DNA from: Alphaproteobacteria bacterium AO1-B
GTDB taxonomy: Bacteria; Pseudomonadota; Alphaproteobacteria; Rhizobiales; Stappiaceae
Direction of reading: 5' to 3'
Length of the DNA: 64,000 nt
Assembly: GCA_001890945.1 (NCBI GenBank)
Contig: MLAX01000001.1
Location: forward strand, 1,393,914-1,457,913
Shown here piece by piece: positions 19,594-28,550 of the stretch; position 1 is the first letter of the stretch; every line of letters starts with the position of its first letter. The position numbers and the translations under genes are program-made. Below the pieces are notes generated by a model that saw nothing but the letters and a program-made list of their open reading frames with translations, searched no databases and was not told the origin of the DNA.

Positions 19594-20604
19594 ATGCGTC
19601 TTCTCACAGGGGTGGCCCTCGCTCTGGCCCTAACATCTTCCACGGCTCTTGCAGCGACGGACATCAAGTTCACGCTTGATTGGAAATTTGAAGGACCGGC
19701 AGCGCCGTTCTTCATCGCGCTCGACAAAGGGTACTTCGCCGACGAAGATCTGAACGTAACGATCGACACTGGAGCGGGCTCGCGCGAGTCGATCCCGCGT
19801 GTTGCGACCGGCACGTACGATATGGGCTTTGGCGACATCAACGCCCTGATCAAGGTGCTGGACGATCAGCCGGATCTTAAGGTGAAGGCCGTCATGATGG
19901 CCTATGAAACGCCGCCTTTCGCTGTGATTGGGCGCAAAAGCCAGGGTGTCACGGAAGATCCTAAGTCACTGGAAGGCAAAACCCTTGGCGCCCCGCCGCC
20001 AGATGCGGCCTTTGGCCAGTGGCCGGCCTTTGTTGATGTCACAGGCATCGACACCTCCGGCATCACAATCGAAAGCGTCGGTTTCCCGGTGCGCGAGCCA
20101 ATGCTGGCGCAAGGTCAGGTCGATGCGATCTTCGGGTTCTCCTTCTCCTCAGTCATCAACCTGAAAGCTCAAGGGGTTCCAGAAGACGATATCTCCCTGA
20201 TCCTGATGGGCGAGAATGGTCTGGGTCTTTATGGCAATGTGGTGATCACCAACACGGACTTTGCCGAAGAAAACCCGGAGGCCGTGAAAGGCTTCCTGAA
20301 AGCCCTGACCAAAGGCTATCTGGACGCAATTGCTGATCCGGCCGCTGCGATCCCTTATGTCATGAAGCGCAACGAAATTCTTGATGAAGCCGTCGAGATC
20401 GAGCGTCTGACGATGGCTGTGGAAGGTTCCATCGCAACACCGGCCGTCAAGGAAAACGGCTTTGGGGGTGTCGACATGGATAAGCTGACGAAGTCCATGG
20501 AATACCTCCAGGGCTCCATGGGTGTCAGTGCCACGCCTCCCGCACCGGAGCGCGTCTTCGATGCCAGCTATCTGCCGCCCAAAGAAGAGCGCATGCTGAA
20601 GTAA
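19594..20604 (+). CDS. ABC transporter substrate-binding protein, NMT1/THI5 (TauT/NitT) type
   Basis: A 336-residue periplasmic protein with signal peptide (LLTGVALALALTSSTALA). The mature start DIKFTLDWKFEGPAAPFFIALDKGYF is typical of NMT1-like binding proteins for pyrimidine precursors, taurine/sulfonates or nitrate. The start at 19594 follows AGGGGAAAAAT; the frame has another ATG at 19579. First gene of a three-gene importer (binding protein, ATPase, permease), with a hairpin between it and the rest. Ligand not determinable; a pyrimidine or HMP-like compound is favoured by family similarity. Confidence 0.9.
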   Translation: MRLLTGVALALALTSSTALAATDIKFTLDWKFEGPAAPFFIALDKGYFADEDLNVTIDTGAGSRESIPRVATGTYDMGFGDINALIKVLDDQPDLKVKAVMMAYETPPFAVIGRKSQGVTEDPKSLEGKTLGAPPPDAAFGQWPAFVDVTGIDTSGITIESVGFPVREPMLAQGQVDAIFGFSFSSVINLKAQGVPEDDISLILMGENGLGLYGNVVITNTDFAEENPEAVKGFLKALTKGYLDAIADPAAAIPYVMKRNEILDEAVEIERLTMAVEGSIATPAVKENGFGGVDMDKLTKSMEYLQGSMGVSATPPAPERVFDASYLPPKEERMLK

Positions 20605-20628
20605 GTTTGCCGCTCAACGATGCTATGG

Positions 20629-20649
20629 CCGCAGCCGACCCGGCTGCGG
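20629..20649 (+). terminator. Hairpin between binding-protein and ATPase genes
   Basis: Perfect 9-base stem CCGCAGCCG/CGGCTGCGG with ACC loop, 25 bases after the binding-protein stop, followed by a pyrimidine-rich TCTCCTTCCTTTTCT. Probably a partial terminator or mRNA-stabilising hairpin giving more binding protein than membrane components. Confidence 0.6.
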
Positions 20650-20677
20650 TCTCCTTCCTTTTCTAGCGGATCATTCA

Positions 20678-21469
20678 GTGACCGGATTTGTAGATTTAAG
20701 AGATGTCCGCCTGACCTATGGCGGCGCAGCAGATGGGACGCTCGCCCTTGATGGGCTCACGATGAGCGTCAAAAAAGGCGAATTCGCCGCAGTCGTCGGC
20801 CCATCCGGGTGCGGGAAGTCGACCTTGATGAAACTGGCCACCGGCCTGATCGCGCCGCAGAACGGCACGATCGAAGTTGCTGGGCACGAAGTGGACGGTC
20901 CGGTGTCCGTTGCCGGCATGGCTTTTCAGAACCCGTCCATGCTTCCTTGGCGCTCCACACTTGCAAACGTCATGCTGCCCCTTGAGATCGTGCAGCCGCA
21001 CAGATCCAAGTTTCGTTCCGAAAAGCAGGCCTACACGGCCAAGGCGGAAGCTCTGTTGGATTTGGTCGGCCTGTCAGGATTTGGCGACAAGTATCCCTGG
21101 CAATTGTCTGGCGGCATGCAGCAACGCGCCAATTTGTGCCGGGCGCTCATTCATGACCCGGCCCTATTGATGCTGGACGAGCCCTTTGGCGCGCTCGACG
21201 CCTTTACGCGTGAAGAGCTTTGGCAGGTCATGCGCGATCTGCACGCGGAGAAAGGTTTCACGACCATTCTTGTAACTCACGACCTCCGCGAGGCGGTGTT
21301 CCTTGCAGACAAGGTCTTTGTCATGAGCGCCCGCCCAGGCACGATCATCCGTGAGCGGGAAGTGCCCTTTGAACGTCCACGTCCGATCGAGCTGACCTAT
21401 GAGAGCGCCTTCAACGACATTGTTCACGAACTGCGCGATCTGATCGCCGATGCGAGGGCTGCCGCATGA
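20678..21469 (+). CDS. ABC transporter ATP-binding protein (TauB/SsuB/ThiZ type)
   Basis: A 263-residue ABC ATPase: Walker A GPSGCGKST at about residue 43, signature LSGGMQQRANLCRAL, Walker B LLMLDEPFGALD, H-loop THDLREA. GTG start. Its stop overlaps the permease start by 4 bases (ATGA). Energises the importer made with the flanking binding protein and permease. Confidence 0.93.
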   Translation: MTGFVDLRDVRLTYGGAADGTLALDGLTMSVKKGEFAAVVGPSGCGKSTLMKLATGLIAPQNGTIEVAGHEVDGPVSVAGMAFQNPSMLPWRSTLANVMLPLEIVQPHRSKFRSEKQAYTAKAEALLDLVGLSGFGDKYPWQLSGGMQQRANLCRALIHDPALLMLDEPFGALDAFTREELWQVMRDLHAEKGFTTILVTHDLREAVFLADKVFVMSARPGTIIREREVPFERPRPIELTYESAFNDIVHELRDLIADARAAA

Positions 21470-22230
21470 CTGACTCTCGTTGGATTACCGCTGCGCCCTG
21501 GCTTTGGGCAATTGGCCTGTTTGTCCTCTGGGAAGGGTCCGTTCAGGTTCTCGATATCCCCGTGATCATTCTACCGGCGCCCTCAGATATCTGGGTGGCA
21601 ACAGTCAAGTACTGGTCGCCGATCTGGAAGAACTCGGTTCAGACGCTCTACACGACCGTTGTCGGCTTCATTATGGCCGTTGTTGGCGGTATGGCGCTCG
21701 GCCTTGCGATCGGCTGGAGCCGGTCGATTTATGCAGGCCTTTACCCGATCATGATCGGTTTCAACTCGATCCCGAAGGTCGCCGTTGTTCCGATCCTCGT
21801 GATCTGGTTCGGCATCGGCACCACTCCCGCTGTCCTGACAGCATTCCTAATTGCGTTCTTTCCGATCGTTGTGAATGTGGCCACCGGTCTTGCGACCATT
21901 GAACCGGAGATGGAGGACGTGTTGCGGGCGTTGGGGGCCAAGAAACATGACATCATGCTGAAGGTCGGTATTCCGCGGGCGATGCCCTACTTGTTCGGTT
22001 CGATGAAGGTGGCGATCACGCTTGCCTTCGTCGGATCGGTGATTTCTGAATCCATCGCGGCCAACTCAGGTCTTGGCTACATGATGCAGCTGGCCCAGTC
22101 CCAGTTTAACGTACCGCTCGTATGGGCAGGGCTTGTCGCTCTCGCTGTTCTGGGTATTATTATGTACGCACTAATGGCATGGCTGGAAATGCGAATGACG
22201 GGATGGGCACATCGCGGCAACCGGTCTTAA
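21466..22230 (+). CDS. ABC transporter permease (TauC/SsuC type)
   Basis: A 254-residue BPD_transp_1 permease with about six membrane helices and an EAA-type loop (EDVLRALGAKKHDIMLKVGIPRAMP). Translationally coupled to the ATPase gene by a 4-base overlap and followed by a strong terminator, so it ends the importer operon. Confidence 0.93.
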   Translation: MTDSRWITAAPWLWAIGLFVLWEGSVQVLDIPVIILPAPSDIWVATVKYWSPIWKNSVQTLYTTVVGFIMAVVGGMALGLAIGWSRSIYAGLYPIMIGFNSIPKVAVVPILVIWFGIGTTPAVLTAFLIAFFPIVVNVATGLATIEPEMEDVLRALGAKKHDIMLKVGIPRAMPYLFGSMKVAITLAFVGSVISESIAANSGLGYMMQLAQSQFNVPLVWAGLVALAVLGIIMYALMAWLEMRMTGWAHRGNRS

Positions 22231-22292
22231 GCCGGCCAAACTGAAATACCGAGATCAGAGCCAAACCGAACCATAATCCAGGGGGGCTCTGA

Positions 22293-22325
22293 AGGGGCGC
22301 CCGAGAGGCCCGGGCGCCCCTTTTT
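22293..22325 (+). terminator. Rho-independent terminator of the NMT1-type importer operon
   Basis: Perfect 11-base stem AGGGGCGCCCG/CGGGCGCCCCT with a 7-base loop and TTTTT, starting 63 bases after the permease stop. Confidence 0.92.
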
Positions 22326-22430
22326 CATGGGCACAAGGTCGGCTGAGCTCGCCACGTTCCACACTCGGCCAATTCATCCCGTGACCGTGCCCAAATCGCG
22401 TCTCATCGAGTGGCTGGGCAACGGCATGTA

Positions 22431-22584
22431 TCCCCGCTCGGGGGCGGGGATGACGTTGGGAAGAAGAGCTTCCCGGACGCAGCAAAGCGGAGATCCGGGA
22501 TCCACGCGTTTGCGATGGCCGGGAAGTTTCGCTGTAAGCATTGGTCCGCTGGTGGGAGCGTAGGTCCCGGCTCAGGACTGGGAC
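22431..22584. repeat. Cluster of extragenic palindromes
   Basis: Three palindromic units lie in the gap between the importer operon and the convergent uup gene: TCCCCGC...GCGGGGA at 22431-22450, a 30-base element beginning TCCCGGACG and ending GATCCGGGA at 22471-22500, and GTCCCGG...TGGGAC at 22564-22584. The 30-base element has near-identical ends to two units in the 53150 cluster. Nothing else is seen in the 388-base gap (22231-22618) apart from the terminator. Confidence 0.65.
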
Positions 22585-22618
22585 GGCGACGGCTGTTCTC
22601 CGCGCCACACACCACCGC

Positions 22619-24430
22619 TCAGCCTTCGTTGAGCATCTCCAGCTCGAGCCACTGTTCTTCCATTTCATCTTTTTTGGTCGAAAGATCAGTGATTTGCGCG
22701 GATAACTTGGCAAACTTGTCCGGGTTCTTCGCGTAGAGCTCCGGGTCGTTCATGTCGCTTTGAAGTTTTTCAAGCTGCGCTTCAATTTTCTCGATGTCTT
22801 CAGGCAAAGATTTAAGCAGATGCTGCTGGGTGAAGCTGAGTTTCGATTTCTTCTTCGGCTTTTCCTCTGAAGGTGCTGACCCTTGGGCCTTTTCCTTCCT
22901 GGACGGCGCTGACTTTTCCACCTTGCGCGCGCTGACGCCTGCGCCGCGCTGGGCGAGCATGTCGGTGTAGCCGCCCGCATACTCCCGCCACACCCCGTTG
23001 CCCTCAGAGACAATGACCGATGTCGCCACCCGGTCGAGGAAATCACGGTCGTGGCTGACGATCAGTGCCGTGCCCTTGTAGTCGGCAAGCAGCTCTTGCA
23101 GGAGGTCGAGCGTTTCCAGATCAAGATCGTTGGTCGGCTCGTCGAGCACCATCATGTTGGATGTTGAGGCAAGCGCCCGGGCAAGCAGGGCGCGCGCGCG
23201 CTCGCCGCCTGACAACACGCCGACGGGCGTTCGGGCCTGTTCGGGCGAAAACAGGAAGTCCTTCATGTAGGACATCACGTGTTTGGTCTCGTCCCCGATG
23301 ATGACCGTGTCGCCGCGTCCTCCGGTCAGGACGGAGGACAGGCTGTCCTGCGGGTTGAGGTTTTCCCGCTTCTGGTCGAGCGTCACCATCTCAAGATTGG
23401 TGCCAAGGCGCACCGAGCCGGTGTCTGGGGTCAGCTCGCCCGTCAGCATCTTCAAAAGCGTTGTCTTGCCCGCGCCATTCGGGCCGACAAGGCCAATGCG
23501 GTCGCCGCGCTGAATGCGGGACGAGAAGTCCTTGACGATGGGCCGGTCGCCATAGGTTTTCGAAATGCCCTTGGCCTCGATCACCAGTTTGCCGGAGGTT
23601 TCGCCTTCGGCGGCAGAGAGTTTGGCGGTGCCCTGCGGGCCGCGATGCTCCCGTTTTTGCTTGCGCAGATCGGCCAACTCGCGCACCCGGCGCATGTTCC
23701 GCTTGCGCCGCGCGGTGACCCCATAGGTCATCCAGTGCTCTTCGCGCTTGATCTTCTGCGCGAGCTTCTGCTGGTCGACCTCTTCCTGTTCAAAGACCTC
23801 ATCGCGCCAGGCTTCAAAATGCGCAAAGCCCTTGTCGAGACGGCGCGAGATGCCCCGGTCGATCCAGACCGTTGCACGCGACAGGTTTTCCAGGAAACGG
23901 CGATCGTGGGAGATCAGGACAATGGCGGATTTCAGGCTTCTCAGCTCTTCTTCCAGCCACTCGATGGCGGGAAGGTCAAGGTGGTTGGTCGGCTCATCGA
24001 GGAGGAGAATATCCGGCTCGGGGGCCAGCGTGCGCGCAAGGGCCGCTCTGCGGGCTTCGCCGCCGGAGAGCGCTTTCGGATCTTCCTGTCCGGTAAGCCC
24101 CAGAACCTCTAGCAGATAAGCACCGCGGTACGGATCATCGCCATCCGTTAGTCCTTCGTTCACGTAGTCCAGCGTGGAGGCATAGGTCGAAAGGTCCGGT
24201 TCTTGCGGCAGGTAGCGGATCGTGCGGCCCGGCTGAAAAAACCGTTCGCCGGTGTCCATTTCCACCATGCCGGCGGCGATCTTCAACAGGGTCGATTTGC
24301 CCGAGCCATTGCGCCCGACCAGGCACAGCCGTTCCCCTTCTGCCACGGAGAGTTCCGCGCCGGTCAGAAGCGGAGTGCCGCCGAAGGTCAGATGAACGTC
24401 GCGAAGGGTCAAAAGCGGAGGAGGGGCCAT
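22619..24430 (-). CDS. uup: ABC-F family ATPase Uup
   Basis: A 603-residue soluble ABC-F protein with two ATPase domains: Walker A GRNGSGKST near 39 and GPNGAGKTT near 316; signatures LSGGEARRAALA and LSGGERARALLA; Walker B LLLDEPTNHLD and MVLDEPTNDLD. A basic Lys/Ser linker and a C-terminal coiled coil (about 530-600, SLPEDIEKIEAQLEKL) follow, the DNA/ribosome-binding tail typical of Uup. The family acts on ribosomes or branched DNA and has no membrane domain. A monocistronic unit. Confidence 0.92.
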   Translation of the reverse strand: MAPPPLLTLRDVHLTFGGTPLLTGAELSVAEGERLCLVGRNGSGKSTLLKIAAGMVEMDTGERFFQPGRTIRYLPQEPDLSTYASTLDYVNEGLTDGDDPYRGAYLLEVLGLTGQEDPKALSGGEARRAALARTLAPEPDILLLDEPTNHLDLPAIEWLEEELRSLKSAIVLISHDRRFLENLSRATVWIDRGISRRLDKGFAHFEAWRDEVFEQEEVDQQKLAQKIKREEHWMTYGVTARRKRNMRRVRELADLRKQKREHRGPQGTAKLSAAEGETSGKLVIEAKGISKTYGDRPIVKDFSSRIQRGDRIGLVGPNGAGKTTLLKMLTGELTPDTGSVRLGTNLEMVTLDQKRENLNPQDSLSSVLTGGRGDTVIIGDETKHVMSYMKDFLFSPEQARTPVGVLSGGERARALLARALASTSNMMVLDEPTNDLDLETLDLLQELLADYKGTALIVSHDRDFLDRVATSVIVSEGNGVWREYAGGYTDMLAQRGAGVSARKVEKSAPSRKEKAQGSAPSEEKPKKKSKLSFTQQHLLKSLPEDIEKIEAQLEKLQSDMNDPELYAKNPDKFAKLSAQITDLSTKKDEMEEQWLELEMLNEG

Positions 24431-24617
24431 GTGTGTCCGGTCTGGGAATTGAGGGTCTGGCGCCGGGTTTTACGGGCGCCGGGAGCGGCTTGCAAGCTCA
24501 GCCGGAAACGGCTTTTAAAGAATTGATCGTCAGGCGGACGATTTTGGCCATGAAAGCATGTATAGTGATCACTGAAGGCAGGGGCAAAGCAACCGGGCAA
24601 ACGTGGAGGCGTCAACG

Positions 24618-25151
24618 GTGACTGGTCGCAGCTTGAATGAAATAACTGATCTGATGCGCCGACGGACGCGTGCAGCAATGAGACTTGCAGCCGCTTCAGT
24701 GTTCGGCCTTGCAGTGATTGTAGCCGGAGTGCTGGTAAGCGGAACGGAAACTGCGAAAGCAGATTCCATCTACATCGGCAGCGGAGGCATTGGCTTTTCC
24801 TTTGGGACTGGCGGGTATCGTGGCGGTGCCTATTACGGCGGTCGCGGCTACTATGGCGGCCGCGGGTATTATGGCGGCGGTTACTATAGACCGCACCGGC
24901 CTTACTATCGTCCGTATTACAAGCGCCCTTATCGCTACCGGTCACGAGTTCGGATCAATCCGCCCCTCTACATTGCACCGCCGCCGATCGTGGTCTACCC
25001 GGGCGCCCCTCAGCGGGTGCCGTACACCAAGACCGGGCTCGCGCCGTTTACACCGGAGTACTACGCGTATTGTGCCCGTAAGTTTAAGTCCTTTAACCCA
25101 AATACCGGCACGTATCTGGCTTACAGCGGGAAACATCGATTCTGCCGGTGA
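24618..25151 (+). CDS. BA14K-family Gly/Tyr-rich secreted protein
   Basis: A 177-residue protein. N-terminal hydrophobic signal (LAAASVFGLAVIVAGVLV) with cleavage near KADS; a YYGGRG repeat tract at about 69-90; a Tyr/Arg/Pro-rich stretch; and a C-terminal BA14K motif YCARKFKSFNPNTGTYLAYSGKHRFC with cysteines 152 and 176. BA14K was named from a Brucella lectin-like immunoreactive protein. The GTG at 24618 is preferred because GGAGG lies 8 bases upstream; GTG at 24603 and ATG at 24654 are alternatives. Followed by a terminator. Confidence 0.85.
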   Translation: MTGRSLNEITDLMRRRTRAAMRLAAASVFGLAVIVAGVLVSGTETAKADSIYIGSGGIGFSFGTGGYRGGAYYGGRGYYGGRGYYGGGYYRPHRPYYRPYYKRPYRYRSRVRINPPLYIAPPPIVVYPGAPQRVPYTKTGLAPFTPEYYAYCARKFKSFNPNTGTYLAYSGKHRFCR

Positions 25152-25187
25152 GCCCCGTTTGTTTGTGTGTGGATCCAAAATGATCGC

Positions 25188-25216
25188 ACCGGCGCGCTGA
25201 CTGCGCGTCGGTTTTC
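25188..25216 (+). terminator. Rho-independent terminator of the BA14K gene
   Basis: Ten-base stem ACCGGCGCGC/GCGCGTCGGT (one G-T pair), 5-base loop, then TTTTCCTT, 36 bases after the stop. Confidence 0.75.
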
Positions 25217-25435
25217 CTTGCCGTAATTTGCAGAGTGTCTTTGGAGGCAAAGTCTTCGTGCCCAAGAGGCAGTCCCTGCGTCAATCAGCAGGTAAAGTTT
25301 TCGAAAATTCGAATTAAATTTGAATTACTTAGTAGTAATTACAGTGCGATAAATACAGCGAGCCAAATTAAGCTGTTTTTCATAGCTATCGATTTGGATG
25401 GTGTCCTAATTGGCCTCCAGACACTGGGAAAATCG

Positions 25436-26209
25436 ATGAAAAAAACAGCCCTCGTTTCTGTCCTCCTGACAATGACTCTGCAGCCGGCAACGTCATGGGC
25501 GGACGAGATCACCGTAATGGCGGGCAACTTGCCACCCATGTTTCTTGACGGTGGCGGCGGCCGCGAGGCGGAGCTGATTACTGCGGCCCTTGAGAAATGC
25601 GGTCACACGGTCAAATTCAACATTCAGCCGTTCACACGTCACTGGGAAAGCTTCAAGAACGGGCAGGGCGATGCCGTCGCGACTGTTCCGATGGGCATGC
25701 CGATCGATGGCACCGCGACCGGCGTCTATATCCACTATCAGAACGGTGTCTCGTTTCTGACGGACAGTGGCGCCAGCTACGACGGTTTGCCGGATCTTTC
25801 CGGCAAGAAGGTTATCGGCTTCAAAGGCGCTGAAAGCATTATTCCGGGCCTTGCCGACCACACCGGATCGTTTGCGGACTACAGGGAAGTGACCGATCAG
25901 ATTACTCAGAGCCGGTCGCTGTTCGGCGGGCGTGTCGACGCAATCATCGGCGACGGCATGCTGTTTGCGGAGTACAATCAGCAGCTTCGGGGCCAAAGCG
26001 ATCTGCGGTTCGATCCCAATCAGTCTGTTTCCTTCAAGGCCGTGTTTGACTCCAGCCCGTACACCATGGCGTTCCGGGATGCGAAGGTTGCGGCCGACTT
26101 TGACCGGTGTTTCAAGGAAATTGAAGCTGACGGCACCGTGAAAGCGATCAACACAAAATGGGTCGACAAGTACCGCGACAGCCTCGGTTCCTCGTATCTC
26201 GGTTACTGA
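25436..26209 (+). CDS. Orphan solute-binding protein, SBP_bac_3-like
   Basis: A 257-residue protein with signal peptide (TALVSVLLTMTLQPATSWA) and a periplasmic binding fold like polar amino-acid binding proteins (EITVMAGNLPPMFLDGGG at the mature start, GKKVIGFKGAES and FGGRVDAIIGDG in the middle). No permease or ATPase gene is adjacent, so it may serve a remote transporter or act as a sensor. The start at 25436 gives the signal peptide; the frame reaches back to 25235 through AT-rich non-coding DNA. The upstream 100 bases are strikingly AT-rich. Confidence 0.8.
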   Translation: MKKTALVSVLLTMTLQPATSWADEITVMAGNLPPMFLDGGGGREAELITAALEKCGHTVKFNIQPFTRHWESFKNGQGDAVATVPMGMPIDGTATGVYIHYQNGVSFLTDSGASYDGLPDLSGKKVIGFKGAESIIPGLADHTGSFADYREVTDQITQSRSLFGGRVDAIIGDGMLFAEYNQQLRGQSDLRFDPNQSVSFKAVFDSSPYTMAFRDAKVAADFDRCFKEIEADGTVKAINTKWVDKYRDSLGSSYLGY

Positions 26210-26593
26210 TACTCAGAAGACTTGCTGACCAAGCCCGCCCGGCTCCGGACCGGACGTTTCGAACAGTGTACGCACACGTTCGAGCGTTCTGTTTGGGCCG
26301 GCCGGTTTTGTTTGTGATGCCAAGAAGGTGTAGCATCGCTTCTCCAAGCAGCGCCGCAACACCGAAAACAACTTTAGATTGTGATTTGGCATCGGTTGCC
26401 GAGCGTGACTTCTTTGGTTGCACTCTTCAATATCGGAAATATTTTCCCCTTCATATCTTATATTAGGAAGAATATCGCCTTTTTGGATTCTTGGCGGAAA
26501 CATATTCAGGCAGCGCTTGAATGCACGTTATGGGCGTGGAATGTATATCGCCATCGTTTCTTAAATTGACAAAAATCCTGAGGGGAGAACGAT
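26210..26593. other. 384-base intergenic region before the peptide importer
   Basis: No supported gene. The first part holds GC-rich inverted segments (around 26232-26330) that could fold; the second (26380-26580) is AT-rich and leads to AGGGGAGA before the oligopeptide-binding protein gene, so it is the likely promoter region of the Opp-type operon. Confidence 0.5.
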
Positions 26594-28180
26594 ATGATCA
26601 AGTCCTTACGCGTCACCGCGCTCGCCGCCGCGCTGATGGCGGCAACATCGCTTACGGCCATGGCCGAAGTGGTTTATCACCGTGGAAACACAGGTGACCC
26701 GGAAACACTGGACCAGCACAAGACGTCCACCGTCTATGAGGCGCACATTCTGCGCGATCTTTATGAAGGCCTCGTCGCTTACAACGCAAAAGGGGAAATT
26801 ATCCCGGGTGTTGCCGAAAGCTGGACGGCCTCGGAAGACGGCACTGTTTACACCTTCACGCTCCGCGAAGATGCCAAGTGGTCGAATGGCGACCCGGTGG
26901 TTGCTGGCGATTTCGTTTATTCGCTGCGCCGGATCATGAATCCGGAAACAGGCGCAAAATATGCAAACATCCTGTACCCGATCAAGAACGCCGAAGCTGT
27001 CAACACCGGTGACATTGCGGTGGAAGAACTGGCCGTTAAGGCGATTGATGACCGCACGCTCGAAATCGCTTTGGAAGCGCCCACCCCGTATTTCATTGAC
27101 TTGCTGGGTCACCAGACAGGATTGCCTGTACACCCGGCCACCGTTGAGGCTCATGGCACGGACTTCGTGAAGCCGGAAAACATCGTTTCGAACGGGCCTT
27201 TCACGCTGGTCGAGTTCACACCGAACGCCCAGCTGAAGGCCAACAAGAACCCGCACTTCCACGATGCGGATAATGTTCAGATCGATACGGTGATTTTCTA
27301 TCCGACCGAAGACCGGGGTGCGGCCCTGCGCCGGTTCCAGGCGGGCGAGCTGCATACCAACAACGATGCGCCGACCGAGCAGGTCGCCTTTATGAAGGAA
27401 GAGCTCGGACCGCAGTTCCGCGTCGCGCCGTATCTAGGCAACTACTATTACGCCCTCAACCATGAAGACGAAGCGCTGTCCAACCCGGATGTGCGACGGG
27501 CTCTGTCCATGGCGATCGACCGGGAGTTCCTTGCCGAGGAAATCTGGGGCAGCGTTATGGTCCCTGCCTATTCCTTCGTTCCGCCTGGCATCGGCAACTA
27601 CGGTGAACCGGCTTATGCGGACTACAAGGACATGTCCTTGATTGACCGTGAAGACAAGGCGATCGAGCTGCTTGCTGGCGCTGGTTACTCTCCAGACAAT
27701 CCACTGCAGTTGGAGATCCGCTACAACACCTCCGAAAACCACAAGAACACGGCCGTTGCGATCGCCGATATGTGGAAGCCTTTGGGTGTTGAAGTGTCCA
27801 TGCTCAACACGGATGTCGCCACCCACTATGCGCATTTGAGGGACCGGGGTGACTTCGATGTCGCACGTGCCGGCTGGATCGGCGATTACTCCGATCCTCA
27901 GAACTTCCTGTTTATGGTGGAAAGCGACAACACGGGTTTCAACTACGCGCGGTACAACAATCCGGAATATGACGCGCTGATGGATGAGGCCGCAAAGACC
28001 GTTGATCTGGAAAAGCGCGCGCAGCTCCTGCAGCAGGCCGAAGCTTTGTTCATGCGTGACCTGCCGTTCATCCCGTTGATGTACTACGGCTCCATGAATC
28101 TCGTCTCCGACACGGTCAGTGGATTTGAAGATAATCTTCAAAATATCCATCCGACACGCTGGATGAGTATTGCCCAATAA
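26594..28180 (+). CDS. Peptide ABC transporter substrate-binding protein (OppA/SBP_bac_5)
   Basis: A 528-residue periplasmic protein with signal peptide (ALAAALMAATSLTAMA). Family signatures: HRGNTGDPETLDQHKT at the mature N-terminus, LRDLYEGLVAYNAKGEIIPG, and FVYSLRRIMNPETGAKYA. This is the OppA/MppA branch of SBP_bac_5, binding oligopeptides. AGGGGAGA precedes the start. First gene of a complete importer; a hairpin lies between it and the permease genes 370 bases downstream. With the GntR regulator and a dipeptidase nearby the system probably imports and degrades peptides. Confidence 0.93.
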   Translation: MIKSLRVTALAAALMAATSLTAMAEVVYHRGNTGDPETLDQHKTSTVYEAHILRDLYEGLVAYNAKGEIIPGVAESWTASEDGTVYTFTLREDAKWSNGDPVVAGDFVYSLRRIMNPETGAKYANILYPIKNAEAVNTGDIAVEELAVKAIDDRTLEIALEAPTPYFIDLLGHQTGLPVHPATVEAHGTDFVKPENIVSNGPFTLVEFTPNAQLKANKNPHFHDADNVQIDTVIFYPTEDRGAALRRFQAGELHTNNDAPTEQVAFMKEELGPQFRVAPYLGNYYYALNHEDEALSNPDVRRALSMAIDREFLAEEIWGSVMVPAYSFVPPGIGNYGEPAYADYKDMSLIDREDKAIELLAGAGYSPDNPLQLEIRYNTSENHKNTAVAIADMWKPLGVEVSMLNTDVATHYAHLRDRGDFDVARAGWIGDYSDPQNFLFMVESDNTGFNYARYNNPEYDALMDEAAKTVDLEKRAQLLQQAEALFMRDLPFIPLMYYGSMNLVSDTVSGFEDNLQNIHPTRWMSIAQ

Positions 28181-28550
28181 CGGTAACATTCGAAATTGGC
28201 AGCGGCGGATCTTCCGCTGCTGCCGGTTTTGCAAGATGGCAGCCTGATTGGCTTAGGGCCAGGACCCATTAATTTGGATGAATTGGTAGGGAAGAATTTG
28301 TTCCGATACGAGGCGCAGTGCTGCAGGAAACCGTCCGGTTTTCAAAGGATTGCAACGACGTTGCCGGGCAAAGTCACTCTATACTTCCGGAATGCAAAAC
28401 GGCTTCGATCCGCTCCGTCAAACCGCTCAGCCGGGCACGAAGCCCGCATATTGCGCTTTTCCTTGCAGCTCATCGCCGTTTGCCGTGCCAATTCAATCAA
28501 TTTAATGATTCCTGACCCCAAGATCATCGTGGAATGAGAAGGGCAAGCTG
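28181..28550. other. 370-base gap inside the peptide importer operon
   Basis: No supported gene. It holds a hairpin just after the binding-protein stop (separate entry) and otherwise unstructured sequence up to GAGAAGGG in front of the first permease. A secondary promoter for the permease/ATPase genes may lie here. Confidence 0.5.
28198..28230 (+). terminator. Hairpin after oligopeptide-binding protein gene, partial terminator
   Basis: Twelve-base stem GGCAGCGGCGGA/TCCGCTGCTGCC (one G-T pair), 3-base loop, followed by GGTTTTG. Starts 18 bases after the stop. Its place inside the importer operon suggests attenuation favouring the binding protein. Confidence 0.7.

Noticed and set aside
24820..24890. 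Short tandem repeat considered as a repeat element
   Set aside because: It encodes the in-frame YYGGRG tract of the BA14K protein, a coding repeat.
28196..28537. 113-codon plus-strand open frame in the importer gap
   Set aside because: Begins inside the hairpin, lacks a ribosome site and has no recognisable sequence.
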